A stretch of 64,000 nucleotides of DNA. Source: Anolis sagrei (lineage: Eukaryota > Chordata > Lepidosauria > Squamata > Anolidae). A program made the translations under genes and the position numbers. The notes below the pieces were generated by a model. It was not told the origin of the DNA, searched no databases, and saw only the letters and a list, made by a program, of their open reading frames with translations. The stretch lies in assembly GCF_037176765.1 (NCBI RefSeq), contig NC_090022.1, forward strand, positions 73,161,209-73,225,208, given 5' to 3'. Positions 31,893-44,600 of this stretch are shown piece after piece. Each line of letters begins with the position of its first letter. The first letter of the stretch is position 1.

Positions 31893-34800
31893 CTGCAAAA
31901 ATAATAACAAAATTTTTACAAATTTCTATATGGAGCAGAAAGTTATTGCCTGAGCATAGGGTCTTTATGGTGGTATTTTCTGCCCCATCTCTTTTCCTCC
32001 CCTACCTTTCTTCGGGCCCTGTGGATAGTAGTTTGAGTGTTGGACTACAGACATTATCTCACAATGCTGCTAAAATTGGTTCTTCCATCACAAACCCATT
32101 TTGCTTGCTTAGCCCCTCTCCTGAAAGTGCCAAGTCTTATTGAAAGTACTTTGAGAAAGCTCCAAGAATATTTATCTCACCACAGCTGCAGGGACATTAT
32201 TCATCCCAATCAATGAATTCCCTGTCTTCAAACATGCCTCCCCCCTTTTATTTCTGTGAGAATTGTGGCTTGGAGTGTTAAACCTCTTTAATTCTGGATT
32301 TTTAAAGTACCAAAACACTGTTTATTTAAACACTTCAAATATTATATTAATAAAAAAATAATTAAGCAGTTTGCAACTAAAAGTGTTTCCTATTTTGTTT
32401 ATTCTGCAAGGGAGAGATCAGGTCCCCCTCTATCCATGGAATCCCTTCACGTGTTTTTATTAATATTTCTATATTTCATATCTTATATAAAACTTTTGGA
32501 GAAGCTTAGACACTAACAAATCCTTGTGATGACTTTTTCACTGTAACATTTTCCGACTTGGGAAGGCCAGCCATTTGCCTCCCGGAGATTCATCTGCATG
32601 AGATCAGATGCAATCGCCCATCACCTCTGGGCTGTTCCATTATCCCCAGCCCACGACTTCCAGCTGCACGGAGGAAAATAGGATCCCTTAGATGATCAGC
32701 CTGCCTTTGTCCTAGCAGCCTGGACAGATGGCACACTCAACACCTAGCATGACCAAGCGAGCATCCCCAGGAACTTGCCAATTACTCCTACCAACATGGA
32801 CCATGTCTTTGTCTTTTGAACTCTGTGGGTCCCGGTGCCAGAGCCGCAGCACCCATTCACTGTAAACCCAGATATCAATCATACTGACAGTAATAGGCAC
32901 CTGAGGCTGGATGGTCCCTTTAATGGGACCAAGTAACAAATTCACAAATACTTTCAGAACCATTTCCTCATGGACTTCTGTGCTCCGCTTCAGCCATTGG
33001 ACAGAGGCACATTTATATTGGAGGCGAGAAGCACTTCCCCATTGGCCGGCGAGGCCACAGTCCTGCCCCTGCAGAGAGGCCTCCTTGGTGTCATTCGAGC
33101 CCAGACAATCCTGTTGAGGCCAGAACAGCTGTGAGGGAGTGGGAAATTCAAAATGAAGTGTATAAAATGTCTCTCTTTGCAATTTTGGGGCTCTCAGATT
33201 ACTTTGACGGATTACTGCAAGCTGACATCTCTGTCACCTGATTGAATAAAAACTTTGATGGCTTCTTCTTCAACTTGGTGAGCTTTATTTCAGCAGATCA
33301 GGCTTCTTCACTCACCAAGCACACAGACTCATTAAGATGGCTTAGTGCTGGTGTTGGTTGCCACTTATCAGACCCTTGCCTTAGGTTCCAGTATCCACAG
33401 CCTGGATCTCTCTATCAGTGACCATTTCAAATTTCACACTGACGTCTTCCAATGTCTGTCTGTCTGTCTCCCTTATTGTCCCTGCTTCTAGTTCTTTTTT
33501 ATTAATAATTTTAAATGTTTTCCTTCTCTTTCTAGCTTCCCTCAAGGAAGCTTCAGGCTCCATTTATTTTTCCTTAGGGGAGAAAAAATCCCCCTTCCTT
33601 CCCCCTCATTCTTACCCTATTCACTTTTACTCAGTATCATCCTCAGAAACATATACAGGCTCTTTAGTTACCAGTTTTTCTGAGGATGTTTCTTTTTCTC
33701 CTCTCTTATCCTGTTATACTCTTTAAAAAATCTCTAAAATACTGTAAACATGAATGGGCTGAAGAAACACACTGAAGAATTTCAGAAGAAAGTCAGCCTA
33801 TGTAAAAGCCTTTGATTGCGCAGACCATGAAAAACTACAGATCATTCCAAGAGAAAAAGGCATGCATCAGTCCTTGATTGTCTTCATGTGCAGTGTGTCG
33901 TCAGGACAAGAGGCCACTGTCAGGACAGAATACGGGGAAACAGAATGGCATCAGACAAAGCACCCATCACCCTATCCATTACATTTACATGCAAAAATCA
34001 GGATTAAATTCAGAGAAAGAAGGCATGAAAACTGGAGGAAGGAACATGAGCAGTTTGAGATAAGCCGATGACACCATATCACTTGTAGAAAATAGTGAAA
34101 ACTTGGAATTACTATTGAAGAAAGCCATATGTTTAACATGATCATCCCTCAATATGTTCCCTTCCCAAATGCAGCTGCATTTAGATCCAGGGATTTAAGC
34201 TCTGAAAAACTGCTCAATGCAATACAATCAGGGTAAAAGTGTAACCGTGCCTCCAGATATGGACCTCTATTTCAGCAAGAGATCACCATTTGTGTATTTG
34301 GTCAGCAGAATAAACTGAGAAACTCACCGCACAGGAACTCCTCTGGCTCTCAGCACACGATAATATTCCAGAGCTTGATATGGAGATACTCGATGGTCCT
34401 TGGCACCCACACAGAGCAAAACAGGTGCTTGTACCTTTCAGAAAGGAAGTAGTCGGTGTATGAATATCGTGAAGGAAATGCATCTGGTCACTTGCGTATG
34501 TGTGCACCTTCAAGTCACCTGTCAATGTATGGTGACATGAATTTTAAAAGGATTTCTTGGGCAAGAAATGCTCAGTGTCGTTTCACCAGTTCCTGAAATT
34601 AAGCCTACAGGACCTAGTGTTCTCCCACCAGAGCACTAACCAGAGTGGATCTTGCGTAGCTTTCATGATCAGATGGGGCTTGGTGCTTTAGGGCATTTAG
34701 GCTAGGAGCCGGTGGCATGATAATTGATTTCTTTCAGTTCTTGTGGGTTTTTTCAGGCTATATGGCCATGTTCTAGAGGCATTTCTCCTGACGTTTCGCC

Positions 34801-37800
34801 TGCATCTATGGCAAGCATCCTCAGAGGTGAGGTCTGCTGGAACTGGGAAAAAAGGGGTTTATATATCTGTGGAATGACCAGGGTGAGACAAAGGGCTTTT
34901 GTAAGTTGGGCTAGGTGTGAATCTTTCAACTGACCATCTTGATTAACATACAATGGGCTGACTGTGCCTGGAGCAAACTCTTCTTGAAATGTGATTAGAT
35001 GTCCCCGCCTGTTTTTCTCTCTACTGTTTTTGCTGTTGCAATTTTAGAATTTTTTAATACTGGTAGCCAGATTTTGTTCATCTTCATGGTTTCTTCCTTT
35101 CTGTTGAAATTGTCCACATGTTTGTGGATTTCAATGACTTCTCTGTGTAGTCTGACATGGTGGTTGTGAGAGTGGTCCAGCATTTTTGTGTTCTCAAATA
35201 AAATGCTGTGTCCAGGTTGGTTCATCAGGTGCTCTGCTATGGCTGATTTCTCTGGTTGGAGTAGTCTGCAGTGCCTTTCATGTTCCTGGATTCTTGTTTG
35301 GGCGCTGCGTTTGGTGGTCCCTATGTAGACTTGTCCACAGCTGCATGGTATACGGTAGACTCCTGCAGAGGTGAGAGGATCCCTCTTGTCCTTTGCTGAA
35401 CGTAGCATTTGTTGGATTTTCTTGGTGGGTTTGTAGATTGTTTGTATGTTGTGTTTCCTCATCAGCTTCCCTATGCGGTCAGTGGTTCCCTTGATGTATG
35501 GCAGGAACACTTTTCCTCTGGGTGGATCTTCATCTTAACTCTCGTGGCTTGTTCTTGGTCTTGCAGTTCTTCTGATGTCTGAGGTGGAATATCCATTGGC
35601 CTATAGAGCCCAGTTGAGGTGGTTCAGTTCATCAACAATTGGGTCACACCATTTACAGAAAACCCACACACACAGAGATAGATATCTACATAAAAACTCC
35701 AACCATCACCCAAGTAAAAAAAGAAGCACCATTAAAGCCTTGGCAGACTGTGCAAAAATAATCTGTGAACCCCACCTCCTCCAAGATGTGAACCTCCAAT
35801 AATCTGTGAACCCCACCTCCTCCCCCACCTCAACTGGGCTCTACAGGCCAATGGACCTTTTCCCCCAGTTCCAGCAGACCTCACCTCTGAGGATGCTTGC
35901 CATAGATGCAGGCGAAACGTCAGGAGAAATGCCTCTAGAACATGGCCATATAGCCCAAAAAAACCCACAAGAACTGAGTGATTCCAGCCATGAAAGCCTT
36001 CGACAATAAATTGATTTCTTTATTTGGCAAGAGTACATGGAGAAAGAGAAAGCAGAGTTATGCTTGCAGAACTTTATGAACCTTAGAGCCAATACAGGGT
36101 TTTAGCTATCATTTTATGGCACAATATTTTGATATACTGTAACTTTTGGTGGATACTGACATATGATATTAAAATTGCGTTTACTTCTTTGTCTGTTTGC
36201 TGAAAATTCAGGAAGCATATTCCATATACTGTAAGACCCCAGTATACATGGGACTGGCACCAATGTTCTACACAGCATGTTATCTTCAGGCATTTTCCAG
36301 ATCATTTTAAATGTGACCCTATAGTATTCTTTCATCAGAAGTCTTTTATTCCAATAGGTTTGCTATGATCTGTTTTCATGCATCAATAATAAGTCTAGGA
36401 GTGTATCTGCTATGGATACAGGGGTTGTACTTTGCAAGAAAATCAATTATTTATTATTTATTAATTTTGTTTATTTATAAACAGTTCCAGCCCAGTTTAC
36501 CTGTCCGAATGTATCTCCCTCTATGAACCACCTCGGAGATTAAGATTTTCTGGGGAGGCCCTGTTCTTGGTTCCACCTTCGCAAGCATGACTGGTGGGGA
36601 TGAGAGACAGGGCTTTCTCAGTGGTGACCCCTCATCTGTCGAATTCCCTCCCCAGCGACATTAGATCAGCCCCCTCCCTCCTAATCTTCAGAAAGAGAGT
36701 AAAAACCTGGCTATGGGATCAGGATTTCAGAGAAGCAGTGCAATAATATAATATAATTGGAATATGTGCAATGACTACAGAATGGCCTTGGATTACAACT
36801 TTTGGATGGCATGTTTAAATAATGAATATAATTTTAAATGCATTATATGTACTACTTTTAAATCCAATTGTTTTAAGCTTAATATTTATATGTGTTTAAG
36901 GCACTGAATAATTGCCATATGTAAGCTGCCTTGAGTCTCCCTTGGGGTAGAGAAAGGTGGGGTATAAATAGGGTAAATAAATAAATAAATAATCCTTTTT
37001 CTCTCCACACGGAGACTGAAAGCAGCACACAACTACAAGCATTTCAGCACAACCTAAAGTATACAAATATACAAATATTAAAACAATATTGAACAACATT
37101 AATATTAAAACAATCCAGGCTTAAACCCTAAAAGCACATAAAATCACATCACAAAATCACAGCAGCCTTTGATGGTCTTAAAGCACCTTCATGTTTAAAA
37201 ATCTGCCTGAATAAAAAGGTTTTAGCTGCTGTCAGAAGGACAGCAAAGAGGAGGGGACCATTCTGATTTCCCTAAGCAGGAAGTTCTAGAGTCACAGGGC
37301 AGCTACCAAGAAGGCCCCGCTCTCTCATTCCCACCAACCATGCTTGCGATGGAGGTGGGACCAAAATGGCCTCTCCTGAAAATCTCAGGTCCAAGAGAGG
37401 TTCATACAAGGGGATGCAGTCAGCCAAATAGCCTGGACCTGAACTGTCTAGGATTTTAAAGGTCATAACCAAAACTATTAGTGCTGAATGGGCTAGAATT
37501 TTTTTAAAGACTATAGTGCATCTGAATTTTGAAATTCAGATTTGGGGCTATTGCAATATTAATACTGTAGCAAATGAGTATTTGGGGGAGTTCATGCAGC
37601 CCTGCATGTGACACAATGACACAACCCACAAGATATTTACTTAGTAGGGCTACATATGAAAGAGTCAAATAATGGTTCCATCACCTTGCTCTTACCTTTG
37701 CAGCATGAATTATGGGGGAACTGAGCAGCATGGTAGCCAGATCCACTTCTGTGGGAATCCGCTCAGAGAAGTAAGGCAGACCCAGAGCTGAATACCGCCT

Positions 37801-38560
37801 GTGGAAATGATGTAGCCCATTGGTGTTGCATTTGAATTTCTGATCTCTGCCAAACAATCCAAACCTTTGACAGCTGTAAATGTGGCATTTGTGGAGGGGA
37901 TCAGTGAGAACGGAGGGAACTTGTAAAAGGAAAGGTGAGGGGATTAGGAAGGCTGATTCATGAGATCATACACAAGGCTATGAGAGAGATGGTAACAGGT
38001 TAACTTGGGGAGAAGATAAGCAGGATTTGTAGGTTGAGTGCCACAGAAGAGTTCAGGTCAGTCCTTACCAGTCAGGGATGTCAGAGGTCCCCAGTAGAGT
38101 AGCCATGTTGATGACAGGGCTTCTGACTGCACAGGCTTTGTACATGTCTGGATATCGGCCAATCAAATGACAACAGATGAACCCACCATGAGAGCCTCCT
38201 AACAGGGCAATTCTCTTTGGATCCAGAGTTCCCATCTGCAGGGCTAATTCCACTGCCAGCTGTAAGAGCAAGAAAGACAGACGGTCAGACAGGATGTCAG
38301 AAACCACTACACACACATATTAGATAAGAAGGTGTACATAAGGAAGGTACAATTTGCAGGGAAAGGACTAAAGAAAAAGTGTGGCCATATGGCTCGTCTG
38401 CTAACCCAAACCAGCTTCATTCATTCATTCATTATTTCAAAAAACCTAATTCTTCCAAAGTTTTAAATAAATAATAATAAACATATGGACACCTTGTTGT
38501 GTCTATGGCTTGTAATAAAGATTGGCTGTATACAAAAACGTATTGACACACACACCAAAA

Positions 38561-38603
<43 letters not shown>

Positions 38604-41600
38604 AAAAAGAAGCTGCAATGTATAAAATAAGACAGGTTGGGGCTTTAAAAATATTTTTCTTTTATCTTATTAGATCTTTCCTGAAAATGAGGATGGCAAC
38701 TGAAAAGTTAGCACTGGAAAAAACTGAGACCTTGTCAAAGATCTCCCAGCATTGCATGTGATTCCTGAAATACGAGAGCAGTGATTTTAAGTTAACAATG
38801 TCTTCTAGCAAAGACCTCAGGATCCGTGTTTAAAGGTGTTATTCCATTTAGAACTAAACAAATTATCGGAAAATAATTCTAGGAAAATAAAGTGCACAAG
38901 TTTCTCTGAAATGCAGGGACACTGTATACAAGAACATTGGATACTAGAATTCTAGATTTTTTGTAGTGTTTTTTAAGGGAAGCACTGTCATGACCTCCCA
39001 ACCATCTTTCTTGAAAATGCTAAAAAATGGCCAGGACAAACCAAAATGTAACAAGTTGATAGCCAAACATTTAAGCATGGAAGTGGGGGGGGGGGGGGTG
39101 TAATTTTTCAACAATGTATCCACATTTACGTCCTGAACCTTGGGAAGAACCATACTGATAGCACTGCCCAATTAAAGACTGATCATTACTCTTGCCTCCA
39201 TGGTGAGCTGCTCTACTAATCATATGCAGTTGACACTTGCTCCATTGGGCTTTTCCTGGCTCTCTGGCTTGTGTGACTGACTGGTTCTATGATGGTGTTC
39301 TTCCATATTTTAGGTATGAGTCATATCTTCATATGCATCCAAACGCATTCATACACATGAAAATTGGGATAGGATGTTTCACTGGCCGTTTTGAGCTTTG
39401 TGGTCTTTAAACAAAGGTAAATTCAGCTTTCAAAATTGAACTAGCCGTATCACATCTCTCCACTCACATACATGACTCATTAACATCTTGATGGATATTG
39501 ACAAAGACATGGACTGAAATGTTTCATTACTGCTGATGGATTCAAGAACAGGATATGCTCATGCCCAGCAAGAAAAACCTGCATGAGTCCATCAAGCTGG
39601 TTGGGATGGTATTGCAAGGACCTCACATACTCAGGTATAATGTGAGCCAAAAATAGATGGTGTGGGAGAGATGCTCACAATATATGTGATTATGGCTTCT
39701 CCTCTCCATTTAAAGGGGAAACTGATTAGAAATAGGGCAAGATCACATGCAGTGTAATATGATCCTTTATCCCTTTGCTAGTCAAAACTGGGCTTGCCCT
39801 TACACAGAATAAGAAAAGAAAAAAGTGGGGCTGACCTGAGTGTCTTCCACATCTTGTACACCAACGTGGGAGATCAGTGAGTCGATGCTAGCCTGGCCCA
39901 AACCCAGGGAGCCTCTGTAATTCACTGCTCAGAAAAAGGCAAGTCAAAAAAGTTGAGTGGGAGATGTCCTCAGAAGATGTGCAGAGCTCTTCCTGACCTC
40001 TAAGGTTGGTTTACAAGTAGTTGCTACCATAGCTTCCCCAAGCTCCTTCCTTGAAGGTTTTTAAACAGAGGTTGGATGGTCAACTGTTAGGGGTACTTCA
40101 ACTGTACTTTTCCTGCATGGCTGGGAGGTTGGACTAGATGGCCCATGTGGTCTCTTTCAGCTCTATGGTTTTATGATCTTGCTGCACCACTGATGAGGCA
40201 AGTAGTTAATAAACTTACAGTACAAGGGCTGCCCATGCTGAATGTGAAACTATTATTAACCAAGTACAAAGTGACATGTTTCTTTAGGCCAGGGGTTCTC
40301 AAACTTTTTAAACAGAGGGCCAGGTCACAGTTCCTCAAACTATTGGAGGGCCGGATTATACTTTGGAAAAAACATGAATGAATTCCTATGCACACTGCAC
40401 ATATCTTATTTGCAGTGCAAAAAACACTTAAAAACAATACAATAATTAAAATGAAGAACAATTTAAAAAAATATAAACTTATTAGTATTTCAATGGGAAG
40501 TGGGGACCTGCTTTTGCCTGATGAGATAAGATTGTTGTTGTTGTGTATTTTCAAGTCATTTCAGAATTAGGTTGATCCTGAGTGAGAGCTGGTAAATGAC
40601 CTTGGGGGGCCATATCCGGCCCCTGGGCCTTAGTTTGAGAACCCCTGCTTTAGACTTCTTGTAGCAGAATTACAAAAACTGAACGGAATTTACTGATAAG
40701 TGCAAGCATTCTTTCTGCCACTCTTTTCTAGCTTTGGATGTCCAGATTTGTCAAATCAGTTTCTTCTAATGTATCAACTTCAAAAATAATGCTTTAAGGG
40801 ATGCCCAGAAACCAAGTTTGATCCTAGTTTCTTTCAGTCTCAGGATAATATAGCAAAGAAAAATCATTCACAGAAGGAATAGACAAGATAAAGATTCAGC
40901 CTGGGGTTTCAGGAGCCCACACATTGCTTACTTTACAACCTCAGCAGAAAGTGGGCATCAAAGCAGAGGAAGATCAAAAAGATAATGAGAATGGGGTGAG
41001 GTTTCATGCAAGTAATTAAAGGATGGAAATATTACTGCTTGGACTGCAATTCCCAAAATTAGTTAGTTTAAAGGATTATGAAAGTTGTAAGTCTAAAAAG
41101 TGACTTTTCCAAGTTCTAAGAACAGAATTATTCCACAAAGTGGCATTATGTGGTACATTATGCCTCTATCGGCCTTTTTGGTTTATATCTGATCAATTTC
41201 CATGGTTGTCTCATCTGCTTGAGCCATTTCATGAGGAAACATTTATTAATATATTTTTTTGCCAGGATACACAAATACAATTTTGCCCTCTTTTGATCAT
41301 GTTGGAGTCCCTGGTGACACAGTGGGTGAAACCACTGAGCTGCTGAACTTGATGATGGAAAGTTCAGTGGTTTAAATCCGGGGAGCAGAGTGAGCTCCCA
41401 CTATTAGCCCCAGCTTCTGCCAACCTAGCAGTCTGAAAACATGTAAACGTGAGTAGATCAATGGGTACTGCTCCAGTGAAAAGGTAATGGTGTTTCATGC
41501 AGTCATGCTGGCCACATGACCTAGGAGGCGTCTATGGACAATGCTGGCTTTTTGGCTTAGAAATAGAGATGAGTACCAACCTTCAGAGTCGGACACAACT

Positions 41601-44600
41601 AGACTTAATGTCAGGGGAAAACCTTTATCTTTATCTGGATCATTTTGTATACGCAGCAGGTAAAGGTATTGCACAGGAAGTAAACTGAACCAGACAAGGA
41701 AAAAAACCTAATTTAATTAAGCTCTGCGGGACTGTAGATAAAGCATTTGGTGGAGGCTGGAGCGGGAGGGAGGAAACGGAGCCTCATAAGCCTCAATGAT
41801 CCTCCCAGGGAATCTCAGTGTTATCTTCTATAGCATCACCCCCCTGTCCCATCCACTACATATCTGCATAAACAATACATGCTAGATAGGGTTTTAGAAT
41901 AGTGAGTGTAAAAAATGAATGATGCTTGAGCTACTCACCCATGAGCACAGCAAAGCCCAGCTGGCAGAGGCATGCCATGGTTGGATTCCAACAGGCATCA
42001 AAAACAGCATGTGGGCCACCTGGAAACAGAATGATTACAATACAAAAAAGGACTAGGATATCTCCAGGTTTGGAAGAAGAGGCCTAAGAAGCCAAGCAGC
42101 ATTGCCTCATCAGGACCGGAGAGATACAGGATTGGGGAAAAAGAGAGTCTTGGCAAAAGGCTGAAAGCATTGATCTGGATTGGTTCTGAGCATAGAAATA
42201 CATGGAATTCCTTCAAACTTCAGAAAGAATTCAGAATTCCTTTCTAAGAAAAAAAATGGAAATAAGTTGGGAAGCATGGACTCACCCATCAAACAAGTGA
42301 AGCAACGAAAAAGAGCTGTTATAACTCACCATGTGGGGAAACAATAAGCGGAAAAGTCTTTTCTCCTTCTTTGCTTAATTCAGGTCTCAGCAACACAACT
42401 TCAAATGTCTGATCAGCTGCAATAAAGGACATACATTTCATGGCAAGCACCACCCAGAGATAGATTTATTTGGTAATTTTCTTCTCAAAGGGAGCAATGA
42501 ATAATTTTAACAATTTTCTGCACATGTAACAGTCTTTTCTGCAATAGCCAGCCCAAGAGATTTTGATTCCGAAGGAAAAAACTCAAATCCAAGCCACAGC
42601 TCTACTAAAATAATATGGCAATAACTTCAGAACCACAACACCCTGCTTGCCTTAGTTATGCACCATATCTCTGCTTATGGTACTGATGCACTCTGTTTGC
42701 TACTAAGCCAACTCAAATGTTCTGCCTGGGTAATCTGAGCTGGTTGACAAACAATGCTTTAGACCTTCTCTGTTTTGTATTAGCCAGTGGGGCTCTAAAG
42801 ACCTTCAATGTTGGTCACATCTGAATTAAAGTACAAGGAGGGAGAAGCTATGAACTCCAAGCCTACAAACCAATATATGCAACACAAAGTCTTTCCTGTT
42901 TGTTTGCTATAGCTCAAACTTGAATCTAGGTTCAGTGATCTCTTACATGTCCATCTTGTATTTGGATTGCTTCAAAACTTGGAACATATTGCTGGATTTA
43001 TCTGTTTTTAAAATTTGCCAGCTGTCAAGAAATTAATAAAAGATGCAGCATCCCTATGCTGTAACCCTCACAATCCCACAAAAGCCTGGTTGTGCTCCTT
43101 ATCTTTGATATGCCACCCATCCAAATCTTTTTAAAATCATTTAAGGCTTTGTTGCTGCTGTGTACCTTCAAGTCATTTCTGACTTGACTTGCCGTGACTG
43201 AGGCAGAGTGTGTGGTACTTGCCCAGGGTCACCCTGTGGGTATCCATGGCTGAGTGGGGATCTGAAACCTGCCCTCCAGAATCATAGTCAAACCATTACA
43301 CCATGCTGGCTCTTACTGTAGGTCTACCCAACCACATGAAATTCTAAACAATTAGAGAATGAATCAGAGTTATGGATCTGGATTGAAATTCCATGCCACA
43401 GTTTCCTTACTGTAAGGACTGCCTTCCTGGGACACTGGAGGGTGCACTGTCAGGATCTGCCATTCCATATTGGGCAATACAGAAGCTTTCTCCACAGTTA
43501 TCCAGTGTACTCCAGGTTCATTCCCAGTAATAGGAAGCATACCCACCTTCTACAAAGCAGATATAATATTTTGTTATTAGAATCACTAGATAGAAATGTT
43601 ATATATCCTAACAGCATATCTTGGCATTTTAGTGGCCTACATTTATGTTTGATTTGTCCTCAATGTTTTCTGTAGCTATTTAAAATCACACACAATTTTC
43701 TTAATTGGTTTGTTCTTTTATACCTGTATACAAATGGTACAACAAATAATGATCTGTTAAGCTGAGACATGGTTTGTTTGTATGTTTGAACACATGTCAG
43801 ATCACTTGGCAAACCATGATTTTCATAACAAGCTATAATTCAAAACTGAATGGCAAATTGATTTGTGCTAATTGTAGTCCCCTCATATGTAACAGTAATA
43901 TGAGGCCTGCAACATGTTGCCACCATTTGAACATTATTTAAAAGGGTACTGCAATAGCATTCATTTATTATTGGTCTCTATTTTATGAAATTCTAAATGG
44001 AAGTCTGTGGCAACTTCAGGGCTTAGCACAGCAGGCTAAATCACTGTGCTGCAGAAAAATCATACTGATTGAAAGGTCAGCAGTTTGATCCCGGGCTGGG
44101 GTGAGCACTTGCTGTTAGCCCCAGCTCACCTGCCCACCTAGCAGGTTGAAAGCAGAAATGCGAGTAGATAAATAGATACTGCTTTTAGAAGGGAGGTAAT
44201 AAAGGCGCCCTTAAGGACATCAATCAATCGGAGGAAAGCTCCTCGGCATGGAAGATGGAGCGACACCCCACCCGCCACCTCCACATGGCTGGAGTCCAGC
44301 ACAGCCTCGTAGATGCCGGAAATAAGATGAGAACAACTGCCTTTACCTCTGTTTGTGTTTGTCTGTCCTTGTTAAGTGTATAATCAGCACTGAGTGTTTG
44401 TCACATGTGTGTATTCTGTAAGCTGCTCTGAGTCCCCTTTGGAATGGGAAGGGTGGGGTATAAATACTAGGGCTGGGCGGTTTTGTTTCGTTAATTCGTA
44501 ATTCGTTAATAATTCGTTAATTTTTTCAATTACAAAACGATAACGAACCATTCTGGAGCAATTATTAAAAAAAACGAATTTTCAAAAACGTTTTGTAAAT

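Larger units (their letters stand above)
34735..36008. mobile_element. Penelope-like element, two oppositely oriented halves in one insertion
   Basis: Flanked by the 13-bp direct repeat AATTGATTTCTTT (34722-34734 and 36009-36021). The left half (34735 to about 35637) is minus-oriented and encodes the C-terminal GIY-YIG endonuclease; the right half (about 35640-36008) is plus-oriented and joins an RT end (IKALADCAKIICEPHLLQD) directly to the terminal repeat. Both ends carry the same terminal sequence with a hammerhead-like motif. The empty site is visible in the left segmental duplicate. Such inverted partial copies are usual for Penelope insertions. Confidence 0.88.
33570..36210. repeat. Segmental duplication, right copy (contains functional APEH-like exon 19)
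   Basis: Partner of 23735-25552. Order on +: BovB-like piece, exon 19 (minus), 5S-derived SINE, then the flank beginning TTGATTTCTTTATTTGGCA. Interrupted by the 1274-bp Penelope insertion at 34735-36008. Lacks the hAT and tRNA-SINE insertions of the left copy. Confidence 0.8.

Noticed and set aside
32712-33182. 156-codon minus-strand ORF
   Set aside because: No domain, no splice partners, and it runs antisense through a probable LTR; taken as chance.
33381-33563. 60-codon minus ORF rich in charged residues as an extra APEH-like exon
   Set aside because: Exons 19 and 20 join in phase without it and it has no counterpart in the family.
34995-35510. GIY-YIG endonuclease as a host nuclease gene
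   Set aside because: Adjacent Penelope RT remnant, terminal repeats and target duplication show it belongs to the retroelement.
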